From: Cryptomeria japonica
Lineage: Eukaryota > Streptophyta > Pinopsida > Cupressales > Cupressaceae
DNA: 64,000 nt
Reading direction: 5' to 3'
NCBI RefSeq assembly: GCF_030272615.1
Contig: NC_081408.1
Location: 62,242,614-62,306,613 of the forward strand
Shown here: piece after piece, positions 46,126-57,111 of the stretch
How positions within the stretch are numbered: the first letter of the stretch is position 1
How the letters are laid out: every line of letters starts with the position of its first letter
Position numbers and translations under genes: made by a program
Notes under the pieces: model-generated
What the model was told of the DNA's origin: nothing
What the model saw: only the letters and a program-made list of their open reading frames with translations
Databases searched by the model: none

Positions 46126-48398
46126 CTACATGAATGTGTTGCTATCATTCATGGTTGCCTCAGTTTGTTGGATCGTTCCAGTGAGATGATGCATATGCTC
46201 TTCTGGTGATATTTTCCCTTGAATTAGTGCCTTAGAGATCTCATTTCTCAGAGAGATAAGGTTATCCAATTTAGGACTAAGTTTATACTTAAGCTCTCTG
46301 GCATTTGCCTTGATCCTTGCTTTTTCCTTCTCAAATTTCTCCAACTTTTCCTCAAATCTTGCTATTTCTTTCTCAATAACTAATATAGGTTCGGATGAAC
46401 CAATAATATTATCAACTATATCTTCAATTTCCTTCTGTACTCTTCTTATTTCTTTTCCAATGTCCTGAGTCAACAGATGTGGCTTGCATGTTTCTCAGTA
46501 TAGTTCCTTATATTCCAAAATTATTGTATTTAGTGCTAGTAAAAGTGTGTTAATATATTCATTGCACTTCTTTATTGTATCCTCAAAGAATTTTTCTTTT
46601 TCTTTTTTCATTTTATCTTTGAATGTGTCCTCATTTACTTTATCAACTGTTATTACATTTCTAGCAATAAATTTAGACAATGTGTCTAATTGACCTAAAG
46701 AATCCTTTACATGATCTATATTACATTTCGGTGCAATCATCTTAAGAATAGGTATTGTATCATCAATTTCCTTGTAGGCCAATGCATTACAGTCAATTAT
46801 GTTCTTAATAGAGTCCAGAAGTACCTCTGTCACATTAGTAGGTCTGAATTCAGATGTCTGACCAATTGCCTTTATTATTTCAATGCTTCTTGTATTAGTA
46901 ACCAATTTGCTTGTATCAACCTCTGGTGGATCCGTTTGAGTTTCCATTTCAGCTAGTAATGGTTTGGGTTTCTCAGTGATTACCGATTTTACTATCTCAA
47001 TATGTACCTGTGCCTCTGTTGGTTTCTCTGTTGGTTTCTCTATGTTATCAGCTGCCAATATCTCTGTCTATGTCTCTGTAGGTTTCTTAGTTCCAACATG
47101 TATACTATTAGTATTCATTTCACTGTCCAAAGGTTTCTCTGTAAGCTTTGTTTTCTTTGCTTGTATTTCAACCTCAACATTTTATGTCGGTTTCTCAGCA
47201 ATGTTTCCACTATCAGCAATATCATTTTGTGCCTTTGTGTTTCCCTTGTCCACAACAATGTTCAATTCCTGAGTATCAACATTCATGGTGAATATAATTT
47301 TTGATTCATGGTTAGTGTCATCATGTGTTATGTCCATATTTTTAGTAGCCGGTGTATCATCAGTATGTATCGGTGTAGTATCCAAGGGTGGTGATAAGTT
47401 GTCAATTATTTTGATGTTTGGTATTCCACCAGCTTTACCTTTCCCTTTGTCCTTGTCCTTCTGATATACCTTAAATGTTTTCTTAGGTCTATTTAATTCT
47501 TCCTATTTTTCCTTTTTTACAAAAAAGATATCCCATTTATTAGTCATTTCTTCTGCAATTTCATTAACTCTACCAACCATTAAGCTTACTTGCTAGTGAC
47601 CGCTACCAAAAACTGATCTGCTAGCTTCACAAATTAATTCATCAATCTCCTCTTTAGAGTTAACTGGATGTATAGGTAGAAGTTTTTCAACCTTCAGTTT
47701 CTTGTCCAACTCCATTACTGCAATCCTCTTTGCATCTAACCTTCTATACTGATCATTTGGTAAGTCATCTAAAACTTCAATTAAAAATTTCTTGTATATG
47801 TCCAAATGTAGAATTATACTATTTTCAATACTTTCCTTTTCTAAATCAATGAATGTGTTATACAATTTTCTCACATTTTCCAAGTTACCATCATTAGTGA
47901 TTTCACTCAGTAAATTATCCAAAAGTGGTATAACCTATTTCTATTTTTTCTTGGGTGCTAACTTCTTTTTCAATTGTCTTACTGCTTGCTTCTTCTTCCT
48001 CAAAGTTATTTTTTCTTGGGTGAAGGAGAGGGTATCAGTGAGGGTTTTCTCTTCCTATCAACTCTCTTGAATTTAGCAGGTATCTCATTGTCAGATGATG
48101 TACCAACTAGTGAAATATGTGCCTCTAGTTGCAATCCTTCTAGTTCACTTTCCTTTATTCTAGTAAGGTTCATAACATTTTATTTTATTTCCTTTACCTA
48201 TTTTGATGCATTCCTTATATACTTTTCTCTTATCTTTCTTTGTTTCATTATTTGTACACCACTCTCAATTGTTTCTGCACTACCAAAAACTTTTTCTATT
48301 GGTTCTCTAGGTTCTTCTAACAGGGCTTTAGCATAAGTCTCAATGATATTCACATTAGCCTCATAACCCATTTCAGTTACCCATATAGTTCTAGGAAG
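46126..48398 (-). pseudogene. C-terminal two-thirds of F's long unknown reading frame
   Basis: One minus-strand frame continues across this region, interrupted by about eight stops. It reads MGYEANVNIIETYAKALLEE near 48370, a helical segment (LLSEITNDGNLENVRKLYNT), a Lys-rich stretch, a low-complexity part with EKPTEKPTEAQ-type repeats (47100-46990), then helical TKSIEIIKAIG-like and DKMKKEKEKFFEDTIKKCNE segments. It ends in a coiled coil (KEIARFEEKLEKFEKEKARI). I recognise no domain. Stops fall mainly where CAG, CAA or CGA are expected. It would be a ~1100-residue protein with the part at 55847-56871. Function unknown. Confidence 0.6.
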
Positions 48399-49918
48399 TG
48401 ATAACTCAATGATGAACTGATAGTACTAACTCGGTACTAAGAGGGCGGGGGAGGTGAATTAGTATAGATAAAAATACAGTCCTAAACTTGTCTGATAGTA
48501 GACACTTCAAATGACTAGCAAATAGTAACACCAGTTTGAAACAGAGTGCAACCGGTAAAGCTAAGAATGACTAAGACAAGCATTAACCAGTTACTCACTT
48601 AGCTTTTCACTCAACTCAAGACTACCCTACCATTTCAACCTTATACATAAACATGTAATCTATCATCAGATCATAATAACAACTAGTTCAACATGTTTTA
48701 TTGACAGGCATAAAACACATAACCATCATATGCTTGACAGACAATAGCAAAGCATCAAAAGATAAAAGAATCACACATGACACACATATTTTCATATGGA
48801 AACCTAACTAGGAAAAAACATGGTGGGGATGAATGCCCACAAGCTATTTTTGAACTCTTTAGAAGTCCGCTCTGTTAGGAGCCTTGTCTAGTTAGAGACA
48901 TTACAATAGGTTCTGCTAGGAACCGATCCTATTAGAGATCACCCAGCTAAGGGATGGCTGGAATACCCAGTTAAGGGTTAAAACCTATTAAAGGTTACCT
49001 TGTTAGAGGATTTCAAGAACTCAATAGCTAAAGGATTTCAAACTCAATAGCTTTGAATTACCCTATTAAAGGATTTACAGCAAGCCAATTAAGGCTACCC
49101 TGTTAAGGGATTTTCCAACTGTTGAGGTGGTTAGAGATCAATAGGTATTACAATGATCTAGTAACAACACTCAATGCCAATACAGATCCACTTAAACTCC
49201 TCTTCACCTTCTGCACTTACACTCTGTAGGTAACACTTCTCTCCTTTTGGTCTGGCAAGAATCACGTATCCCTTCTCTTGTATACACACACACAACTTTT
49301 GCCAACAACCTCAAAAAGAGACACAACATCGACCTTATAGGAAAACAGATAGGTTAGTAGTATAAACCCTAAACCCTAAACCTGTTAGGTTAAGGAATTC
49401 AAATGGTTCAATCCTGACCATTGAGCACACTATATTAAATGCAACAGTTCTTGATCCAATCTCAAGACATTCTCCATCATCCATTTCTACCAATTTTATG
49501 GCGGTTGATAACCCATCACCCATTATCACCATTTTATAGACTTCTCACATTCCTAAGGTAGATGGGAACAATCTCCTTCATGCAAGATCCTTCATGCACA
49601 CAAGGCTTATGTGGCAACATGATCTATTCTTTGTTATCATGCTAACTCATCACACAAAGTCACCAATTGAGCCACACAGGTTTGAAGCACTTCAACCAAA
49701 AACCCTAAAGTTGAGACTACCAACCGGTAGTCATACAATGCTTCCATGTGTTAGTTCCCATAACCATATGCCAGTTCACCTTGAATAAGAACACCGCTTC
49801 ACTTTGGCACAAATGTCAGTTTATAGTGTAATGTCGGTTCTCACCTCTTCAGCATATTGACATCAATGACAACATACAATGTCATTATGTCCTCATACCG
49901 GTTCACATAATGCCAACA
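48399..49918 (-). repeat. 3' LTR of D
   Basis: TGATAACTCAATGATG...CATAATGCCAACA, 1520 bp. Matches 54330-55846 throughout. It contains a row of GTTAAGGGATT-like repeats (48880-49110), a short telomere-like AAACCCTAAACCCTAAACC run (49364-49382) and the GGAAACCTAACTAGGAAAAA box (48798-48817). Confidence 0.9.
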
Positions 49919-50161
49919 ATCTCCCCCTGTGGAATTGATAGCAATATACAAATATATCTCTCTGCTTCACATCTTCTCCCCCAATTTTTGCAAATATCTT
50001 CTCCGCTTCACATCTTCTCCCCCTTTGACAACAATGCCAAAGTGGAGGCACAAGCTTCCCTGTTCCATTATGCTACTCTCCCTGAGGAGTAGCATCCTTC
50101 AACACATCAATCCAAAATAAATTTGACTATGCAATACCTGACTGATGTGGAGAATATGATT
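49919..50161 (-). other. polypurine tracts and 3' non-coding strip of D
   Basis: ATCTCCCCCTGTGG abuts the LTR. Two further tracts (CTTCTCCCCCAATTT near 49973 and CTTCTCCCCCTTTGACAAC near 50013) follow within 100 bp. No gene. Confidence 0.6.
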
Positions 50162-51199
50162 TTAGTTTACCTCCTCAAAGGGTAACACCCCTAATTCACC
50201 TCTTAAGTACATAAATGTAGTCTTTGGGAGAGGCTTGTTGAATATGTCTGCTAACTGCTCCTTACTAAAAACATGTTCCAGTGCAATCTCTTTGTTCTGA
50301 ACCTTTTCCCTTAAGAAATGATACTTAAGCTCAAAGTGCTTGGTTGTAGAATGTAAAACCGGATTCTTGGAGATATTAATTGCACTAGTATTGTCACAAA
50401 ATATACTTACCAATTCAGATACAATAACTTTGAAGCCATTTAATACATGCTTCATCCAAATTGACTGAGTGAAATTCATGAAAGCTACAACATACACTAC
50501 TTTCACTATAGATTGAGAGATACAACCCTGCTTCTTACTCATCCATGAGATCAGTCTACCATCAAGAAAGAATGCACCGTTGGTTGTGCTTTTTTGGTCA
50601 TCTATATTGCCTACCCAATTAGCATCTGTGTATACTTTCAAGTTGAAATCCTTGCTATAAGAATACCACAATCCATAGTCAACAGTTCCCTTCAGATACC
50701 TAAGAATCCACTTGATTGCAACCAAGTGAGATTCTCTTGGGCTTTTCTGGAATCTTGTAGTAATGCCCACTACATGGGCAATATCTGGTCTACTATGCAC
50801 TACATAATACAAATTACCAATCATTGATTGGTATTCCTTCTCATCAACCAATTCTGAGGCATCTTCTTTAGATAGTTTATAACCGGTCACCATCGGAGTA
50901 CCAACTGGTTTGCTATCTTCCATGCCAAAGGTCTTCAACACCTCTTTGACATACTTGGACTGAGTGATAAAGATTCCATCCATCATTTGTTGGATCTGTA
51001 GTATAATGAAGAATTTAATCTCCCCTATGAGTGACATTTCAAACTCTTTCTTCATCTCATCTACAAACTCATGACTCATCTTGTCATCTCCACGAAAGAT
51101 ACTGTCATCAAAAAATACCTCACAGCTCAGGATCTGATCTCCTTCAGACTTCAAGTAGATATTACTATCTTCACTTGTTCTCTCAAATCCAATCTTCAT
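50162..51199 (-). pseudogene. copia RT C-terminal part and RNase H of D
   Basis: A long open stretch of 345 codons. The RT catalytic box (51104-51115) reads FFDD rather than YVDD. KEFEMSLIGEIKFFIILQI, VGTPMVTGYKLSKEDA and YQSMIGNLYYVVHSRPDIA follow. RNase H has KVYTDANWVGNIDD (Asp) and IFCDNTSAINISKNPVLHS (Asp). The usual AEAEY box is altered to VKVVYVV, losing the glutamate. It ends LADIFNKPLPKTTFMYLRGE. It is the best preserved coding block in D but probably inactive. Confidence 0.85.
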
Positions 51200-52600
51200 A
51201 AGATGAGAATGTAGACATTCATACCATGCCCTAGGTTCCTACTTTAGTCCATATAAGGCTTTATGTAGCCTACATACCATGTCACTGTCTTTAGATAGGG
51301 CAAACCCATCTGGTTGCTCAATATACACCTCCTCTTCAAGTACACCATTTAGGAATGCAGATTTTATATCCATTTGATATACTTTGAAACCTTTAAAAGC
51401 TGCATATGCAAGAAGCATATGGACTCCTTCCAATCTGGCTATAGGAGAAAAGGTTTCTCCATAGTCTTCTCCTTCTTCTTGAGCATATCCTTTGCACACT
51501 AATCTGGCTTTGTTCCTAATCACTATGCCATCCTCATTTATCTTATTTCTGAAAACTCATTTATTACCAATGACATTTTTGTGCTCTGGTCTGGGTACCA
51601 AAGACCATGTACCATTTTTCTCTATCTGGTCAAGTTCCTCTTCCATTACCTTGATCCAGTCTTCATCCTTATGTGCCTCTTTGAATGATTTAGGCTCAAA
51701 TTCAAAGATCATACAAGAGTTTTCTCTGACCTTTCTTCTTGTAAGGATTCCTGCATCCTTATCTCCTATGATTTGCTTAGGATCATGACTCAATTTGACA
51801 TATTGAGGAATGGTCTTGATAGATTCCTCTTTCTTTTCTTCTTCATCATGATCTCCATCAGTATCAGCATCTACATTTGTCGGTTTAAAAACATTGTTAC
51901 TAGTACTTGGTTGGCTATCAACCGGTTCCCAGAAGGTTGCGACTAGTTCATTTACCGCTTGCTCACTACCAATTTCCTTAGTTTTCTTAGAGGTTTCATC
52001 AACTCTTACATTGATGCTTTCAATAATTCTCTAAGTCCTATTGTTGAAACACTTGAGAGCTTTTCTCTTGGTGGAATATCCTAGGAATATTCCCTCATCA
52101 CATTTCGCATCAAATTTGCTCTAGTGTTCACTCCTCTTGATGTAACATTTGCTACCAAACACTCTAAAGTAGTTGACCACAGGTGTCTTATCGGTCCAAT
52201 ACTCATAAGGAGTTTTATCCTTACCTTTTTTAATGAGTACCCGATTCATTGTGTAGACTACAGTGCTCACCGCTTCTCTCCAAAAGGTGTGAGCTACCTT
52301 TCCTTGAATCAACATGGTTCTAGCTGCTTTAACCACTCTCTGGTTATTCCTCTCTGCTAGGCCATTCTACTGTGGAGTTCGGGGGGCAGACAATTGCCTC
52401 TTGATGCCATGTTCTTCACAGTACTTTTTGAATTCACTAAAAGTGAATTCCCCTCCTTGATCAGTTCTCAAGCACTTGATCCTTTTACCACTTTTTGTCT
52501 CCACTAATGCTCTGAAAGCTTTGAACTTTACAAAGGCTTTAGACTTGTCTTTCAAGAATGTGACCACATCATTCTTGAGCAGTCATCGGTGAGAATCATG
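51200..52600 (-). pseudogene. copia integrase C-terminal half and RT N-terminal half of D
   Basis: Integrase: IKCLRTDQGGEFTFSEFKKY near 52470 (second Asp), RTPQ-stop-NGLAERNN (Glu region), HTFWREAVSTVVYTMNRVLI. Linker, then [82 protein letters not shown] and [11 protein letters not shown]. Stops lie at about 52370, 52118, 52033, 51555 and 51240, so the frame is dead although the motifs are clear. Confidence 0.85.
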
Positions 52601-53565
52601 AAGTACCAATCACCCTACACACTTCTAGTTTTCATAGGACCACACAAATCAGTATGCACAAGATCAAGCAAGTTTTCAGCAGTGAAAGATTTACCTTTAA
52701 AGGTTGAGGAAGACATTTTCCCCAATTGACACTCTCTGCACAAGGTATTATCTAGTTTTCTTAGCACCAGCAACCCTCTAACTACCTTGATCTTACTAGC
52801 CTTCACAATGTTATCAAAGTTTACATGGCAGAGTCTCCTATGCCATATCCAGCTATCATAAAATTTAGCCATAAGACATGCACTTATATTTGCATTTAGA
52901 TGAAATAGGTTACCTTTGGTTTGCATGCCGGTGGCCACCAATTCACCATTCTTTCCTTTGATTCTACAAACTCCATTCTTGAATTCTAGAGTGAGGCCAC
53001 TATCATTCAGTTGGGCAACACTCAGAAGGTTGTGTCTAGGACCATCAACCCAATACACATTGTCAGCAATACTCTTTCCATTCAGAGAGATGGACCCTCT
53101 GCCTTTGACCATGCATGGTGCATCATTGGCAAAGTGAACCACACCACCATCATACTCCTCCAAGGATATAAAATTGCTTTGGTCACCAGTCATATGGTGA
53201 GAATGGCCACTGTCAATGATCCACTCATTGGAATTATCAAACTGAGAGAAAAGAGCCTTCTTGTCTGACACATCTTCTTTGACAGCAACAAACACAATAT
53301 CTTCATTTTCTTCATCCTCTGATTCTTCATCTATGACACCTTCATCAACTACCACAAAACAGTTTCTCCAGTTTCCTCCTTTGAATTTCTTGAACCTTTC
53401 TGGTTTGTCCTTGTTGTCGCCATTAGGATAGTTTACAACAATATGTCCTATCTGGTTACAAGAAAAGCATTTCAAAGGTAGCTTATCTCTATATTTGCCG
53501 GTTCCTTTAGGAAGTTTCCTGAAAAGGAGAGCTTCAAATGCTATCAGAATCTCCTCATCATCCAT
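52601..53565 (-). pseudogene. copia gag end, protease and integrase start of D
   Basis: The zinc knuckle near 53440-53490 reads CFSCNQIGHIVVNYPNGD, where the last cysteine has become tyrosine. The protease motif is WIIDSGHSHHMTGD near 53190-53230 (D-S-G kept). Then VYWVDGPRHNLLSVAQL leads into integrase: WHRRLCHVNFDNIV, CRECQLGKMSSSTFKG and VHTDLCGPMKT with the first catalytic Asp. The frame shifts near 52590. Confidence 0.85.
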
Positions 53566-54258
53566 TTCTCTACCCTATCTTGGTTTACCACTAGTGCTAA
53601 CTTCTTTTCCTTTTCTAGATGGTACTAGAGAAGCTTTAAAAGTTGATTCAGTATTTTGAACACTGCCATCGAAACTATTTAGCTCATAGGCTGTCAACTT
53701 TGCAATGATGGAGTCTAGGGATACCTTAGTCTTGTCTATTGATCTTAGCTCCTAAATAGCAGCAACTCTTATTGCATAGATCGGCAATAGGAATCTCAGG
53801 ACTTTGCTTACCACAATGGAATCTTCTATTTTACCACCTGCACTCTTGATATCTCCAACAACAGTTTTGATTCTTATTCCATATTGTTGAATGGTCTCAC
53901 CTTCAACCATCTGCATGTCTTCAAACTTCCCTCTAAGGCTTTCTTCTTTAGCTTGTTTTACATGCTCATCACTGCCATAGATATTTTCAAGAGTATCCCA
54001 TACCTCTTTGGGATTTATCTTATCCTGAATATCAATAAACTCAATGTTAGATAAACTACTAATTAGGGCTTCCATGACTTGCCCATTCTCTTGCATCTCT
54101 CTCTTATGGTCATCAGTGAGAGTACCAGTAGGAGCAACATAGGCATTCTCAACATAGCTCCAGTGCTGAGAACTCATGCTTTCGATGTATACCTTCATTC
54201 TATCTTTCTATATACTAAAATTTTCTCTATTAAACTTTGGACCTTCCCTCTTCATCAT
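53566..54258 (-). pseudogene. copia gag of D
   Basis: It probably starts at the ATG at 54258 (MMKREGPKFNRENFSI, then a stop). The capsid follows: QVMEALISSLSNIEFIDIQD, VWDTLENIYGSDEHVKQAKE and MQMVEGETIQQYGIRIKTVV, a UBN2-type gag. Stops near 54210, 53754 and 53575 break it. A primer-binding site and leader precede the start. Confidence 0.8.
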
Positions 54259-54315
54259 TAGACTGGGATCTTTACCTCAAGCGGTTAAGCTTATAGCTCA
54301 GAGGACCTGGAGGAT

Positions 54316-54327
54316 GCTCTGATACCA
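54316..54327 (-). promoter_or_regulatory. primer-binding site of D
   Basis: The minus strand reads TGGTATCAGAGC, perfect for plant initiator Met-tRNA, two bases inside the 5' LTR. Confidence 0.85.
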
Positions 54328-54329
54328 AT

Positions 54330-55846
54330 TGATAACTCAATGATGAACTGATAGTACTAACCTGGTACTGAGAGGGGAGGGTGAATTAGTATAGACAAAA
54401 ATACAGTCCTAAACCTATCTGATAGCAGACATTTCAAATGACTGGCAAACAGTGACACCAGTTTGAAACATAGTACAACCGGTAAAGCTAAGAATGACTA
54501 AGACAAGCATTAACCAATTAGTCACTTAGATTTTCACTCAACTCAAGACTACCCTACCACTTCACCCTTATACATAAATAGGTAATCTATCATCAGATCA
54601 TAATAATAGCTAGTTCAACATGTTTTATTGACAGGCATAAAACACAGAACCATCATATGCTTGATAAACAATAGCAAAGCATCACAAGGTAAAAGCATCA
54701 CACATGACACACATATTTTTCACGTGGAAACCCAACTAGGAAAAACCACTGTGGGCATGAATACTCACAAGCTATTTTTGAACTCTTTAGAAGTCCACTC
54801 TATTAGGAGCCTTGTCCAGTTAGAGACATTATAATAGGTTCTGCTAGGAACCGATCCTGTTAGAGATCACCTGGTTAAGGGATGGCTAGAATACTCGGTT
54901 AAGGGTTAAACCCTGTTAAAGGTTACATTGTTAGAGGATTTCAAGAACTCAATAGCTAAAGGATTTCGAACTCAATAGCTTTGAATTACCCTGTTAAAGT
55001 ATTTATAGCAAGCTGGTTAAGGCTACCCTGTTAAGGGATTTTCCAACTGTTGAGGTGGTTAGAGATCAATATGTATTACAATGATTTGGTAACAACACTC
55101 AATGCCAATGCAGATCCGCTTAAGCTCCTCTTCACCTTTTGCACTTACACTCTGCAGGTAACACTTCTCTCCTTTTGGTCTGGTAAGAATCACGTATCCC
55201 TTCTCTTGGATACACACACACAACTTTTGCCAACAACCTCAGAAAGAGACACAACATCGACCTTATATGAAAATAGATAGGTTAGTAGCATAAACCCTAA
55301 ACCCTAAACCTGTTAGGTTAAGGAATTCAAACGGTTCAATCTTGACCATTGAGCACACTATATTAAATGCAATAGTTCTTGATCCAATCTCAAGACATTC
55401 TCCATCATCCATTTCCATTGATTTTATGGTGGCTGATAACCCATCACCCATTATCACCATTTTACAGAATTCTCATATTCTCGAGGTAGATGGGAACAAT
55501 ATCCTTCATGCAAGATCCTTCACACGCACAAGGCTTACATGGGAACATGATCTATTCTTTGTTATCATGCTAACTCATCACACAAAGTCACCGGTTGAGC
55601 CACACAGGCTTGAAGCACTTCAACCAGAAACCCTAAAGTTGAGACTACCAACCGGTAGTCATACAACGCTTCCATGTGCCAATTCCCATAACCATATGTC
55701 AGTTCACCTTGAACAAGCACACCGCTTCACTTTGGCACAAATACCAGTTCATAGTGTAATTTCGGTTCTCACCTCTTCAGCATATTGACATCAATGACAA
55801 CATACAATGTAATTATATGCTCACACTGGTTCACATAATGCCAACA
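54330..55846 (-). repeat. 5' LTR of D
   Basis: TGATAACTCAATGATG...CATAATGCCAACA, 1517 bp, matching 48399-49918. It keeps the box CACGTGGAAACCCAACTAGG at 54721-54740 in a better preserved form than the 3' LTR, and the telomere-like AAACCCTAAACCCTAAACC run at about 55293-55311. Confidence 0.9.
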
Positions 55847-56871
55847 AGAAGAACTTCTTCCATCCATATTTCATCTTTCTTAATCACAAAATAGATTTCC
55901 TTATCATATTGATCTACTATACTCTATGGTAGTCTCTCTCTAGTTTTCATTTTGGCTTGGAAAGATTTGAAATATTCAGTTATATTATTTTCCCTAGCAG
56001 TACCCATGCCGGTGAAAGGTTCTTGCAATTATTTGCCTACTAGTATGTCATATCCAAAATCTTTATGTCCAATACTATGAATTTATTTTGAGAAATACAA
56101 CATAAGACATACCAAAAGATTACCAAAATGAAATGTCCCTTTCTTATCACCTTTTATCTTTTTCAAGTTATCTACTAGTTTATCCTTCAGCCATTCACAC
56201 ACATCTATTTTTTCATTATTATTTACCATATCATAAGAAATTTTAATGCAAAGACTAGAAACTGAATTAAGTCTGTTAGCATGTGTAGTCTTGTAACCTA
56301 AAATCATACTTATGAAACTCACATTGATATCCTTTATGTTATTAACTCTCAAAGATCTACTATTAAATGTTGCTCTGGTTAAGGTCATGACTATGTTGTT
56401 AGGTACCTTCTCTGTCTTGTCTAGTCTACTACCGGTTGAGGGTAAACCTATCACTACCCTAATTGCTTGCCAGGTGAATTTGTAGACTGACTCTAACCAA
56501 AGAAATTCTCCATGTGCCCTACTTAGGACAATTCTCACTACTTCCTTCAGAAATTCAAGGACGTTCAATATTTCCACAAAACCTAAAGTCTCATTAATCT
56601 CGGGCTCGGGTTTGACATTGCCATTTTCATCATAAATTACGATTTTAAACATTTTTAACACTTCCTCAGAACCTAATTCTTCAATATTGTAGTGAATGTA
56701 AATCCTAGGGTCTTCAGCATAAGCTACACCTTTCAGAATTTTTGAAAATATGTCTATGAAATCATCTTTCTTAGCTAGCTTGGGAATAATTTTCAAAACG
56801 GGCCTAGGGCATTTTATAATTTCCACAACAATAGGGTTTGCAATAAATTTGGGAGCAGAAGAGGAAGCCAT
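55847..56871 (-). pseudogene. N-terminal third of F's long unknown reading frame
   Basis: It starts at an ATG at 56871 in good context: MASSSAPKFIANPIVVEIIK. This is followed by a 262-codon open stretch with FIDIFSKILKGVAYAEDPRI, FVEILNVLEFLKEVVRIVLS, FLWLESVYKFTWQAIRVVIG and KIDVCEWLKDKLVDNLKKIK. It ends at a stop near 56083, but the same frame continues past further stops to 55847, where D is inserted. I know no gag or enzyme motif in it. The layout loosely recalls large frames seen in other plant non-autonomous LTR elements. Function unknown. Confidence 0.6.
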
Positions 56872-57106
56872 TGAAAAATACCTTAAGCTGTTTGATAATG
56901 TTTTGAGTGCTTGAAAGAAATCACTTCACTTCTTTGCCTTGAATGCCTTTGCTCAGATTTCGTGCTCTCTGCTAGTTTGAATGCTCAGTGAATCAAAAAA
57001 GAGGGAAAAACTGATGATTTATAATGAAATTTCTTTCAACAACCGCATTAAATGCTCACCAGTTAAGAGAGATTTAACATATCTATCAGTAAAGAAGAAA
57101 TCTATC
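56872..57106 (-). other. 5' leader of F up to element E
   Basis: Non-coding DNA upstream of F's start codon. It is cut by E, and the F side resumes at 63924 after the TTCTC target duplication. Confidence 0.5.
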
Positions 57107-57111
57107 TTCTC
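57107..57111. repeat. target-site duplication of E, left copy (TTCTC)
   Basis: TTCTC immediately before the 5' LTR of E equals TTCTC immediately after its 3' LTR (63924-63928). Confidence 0.85.

Larger units (their letters stand above)
48399..55846 (-). mobile_element. Ty1/copia element 'D', complete but degraded
   Basis: Minus strand, LTRs 48399-49918 and 54330-55846, gag to RNase H between them in copia order. The flanks are GGAAG (48394-48398) and AGAAG (55847-55851), a target duplication with one mismatch. Removing D and one flank copy rejoins the surrounding F frame without a shift. One internal frameshift (near 52590) and several stops are present. LTRs differ at roughly 8% of positions in the ~200 bp I compared by eye. 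Confidence 0.9.

Noticed and set aside
46484-48336. Phe/Ser-rich plus-strand frames
   Set aside because: Antisense shadows of the Lys/Glu-rich F frame.
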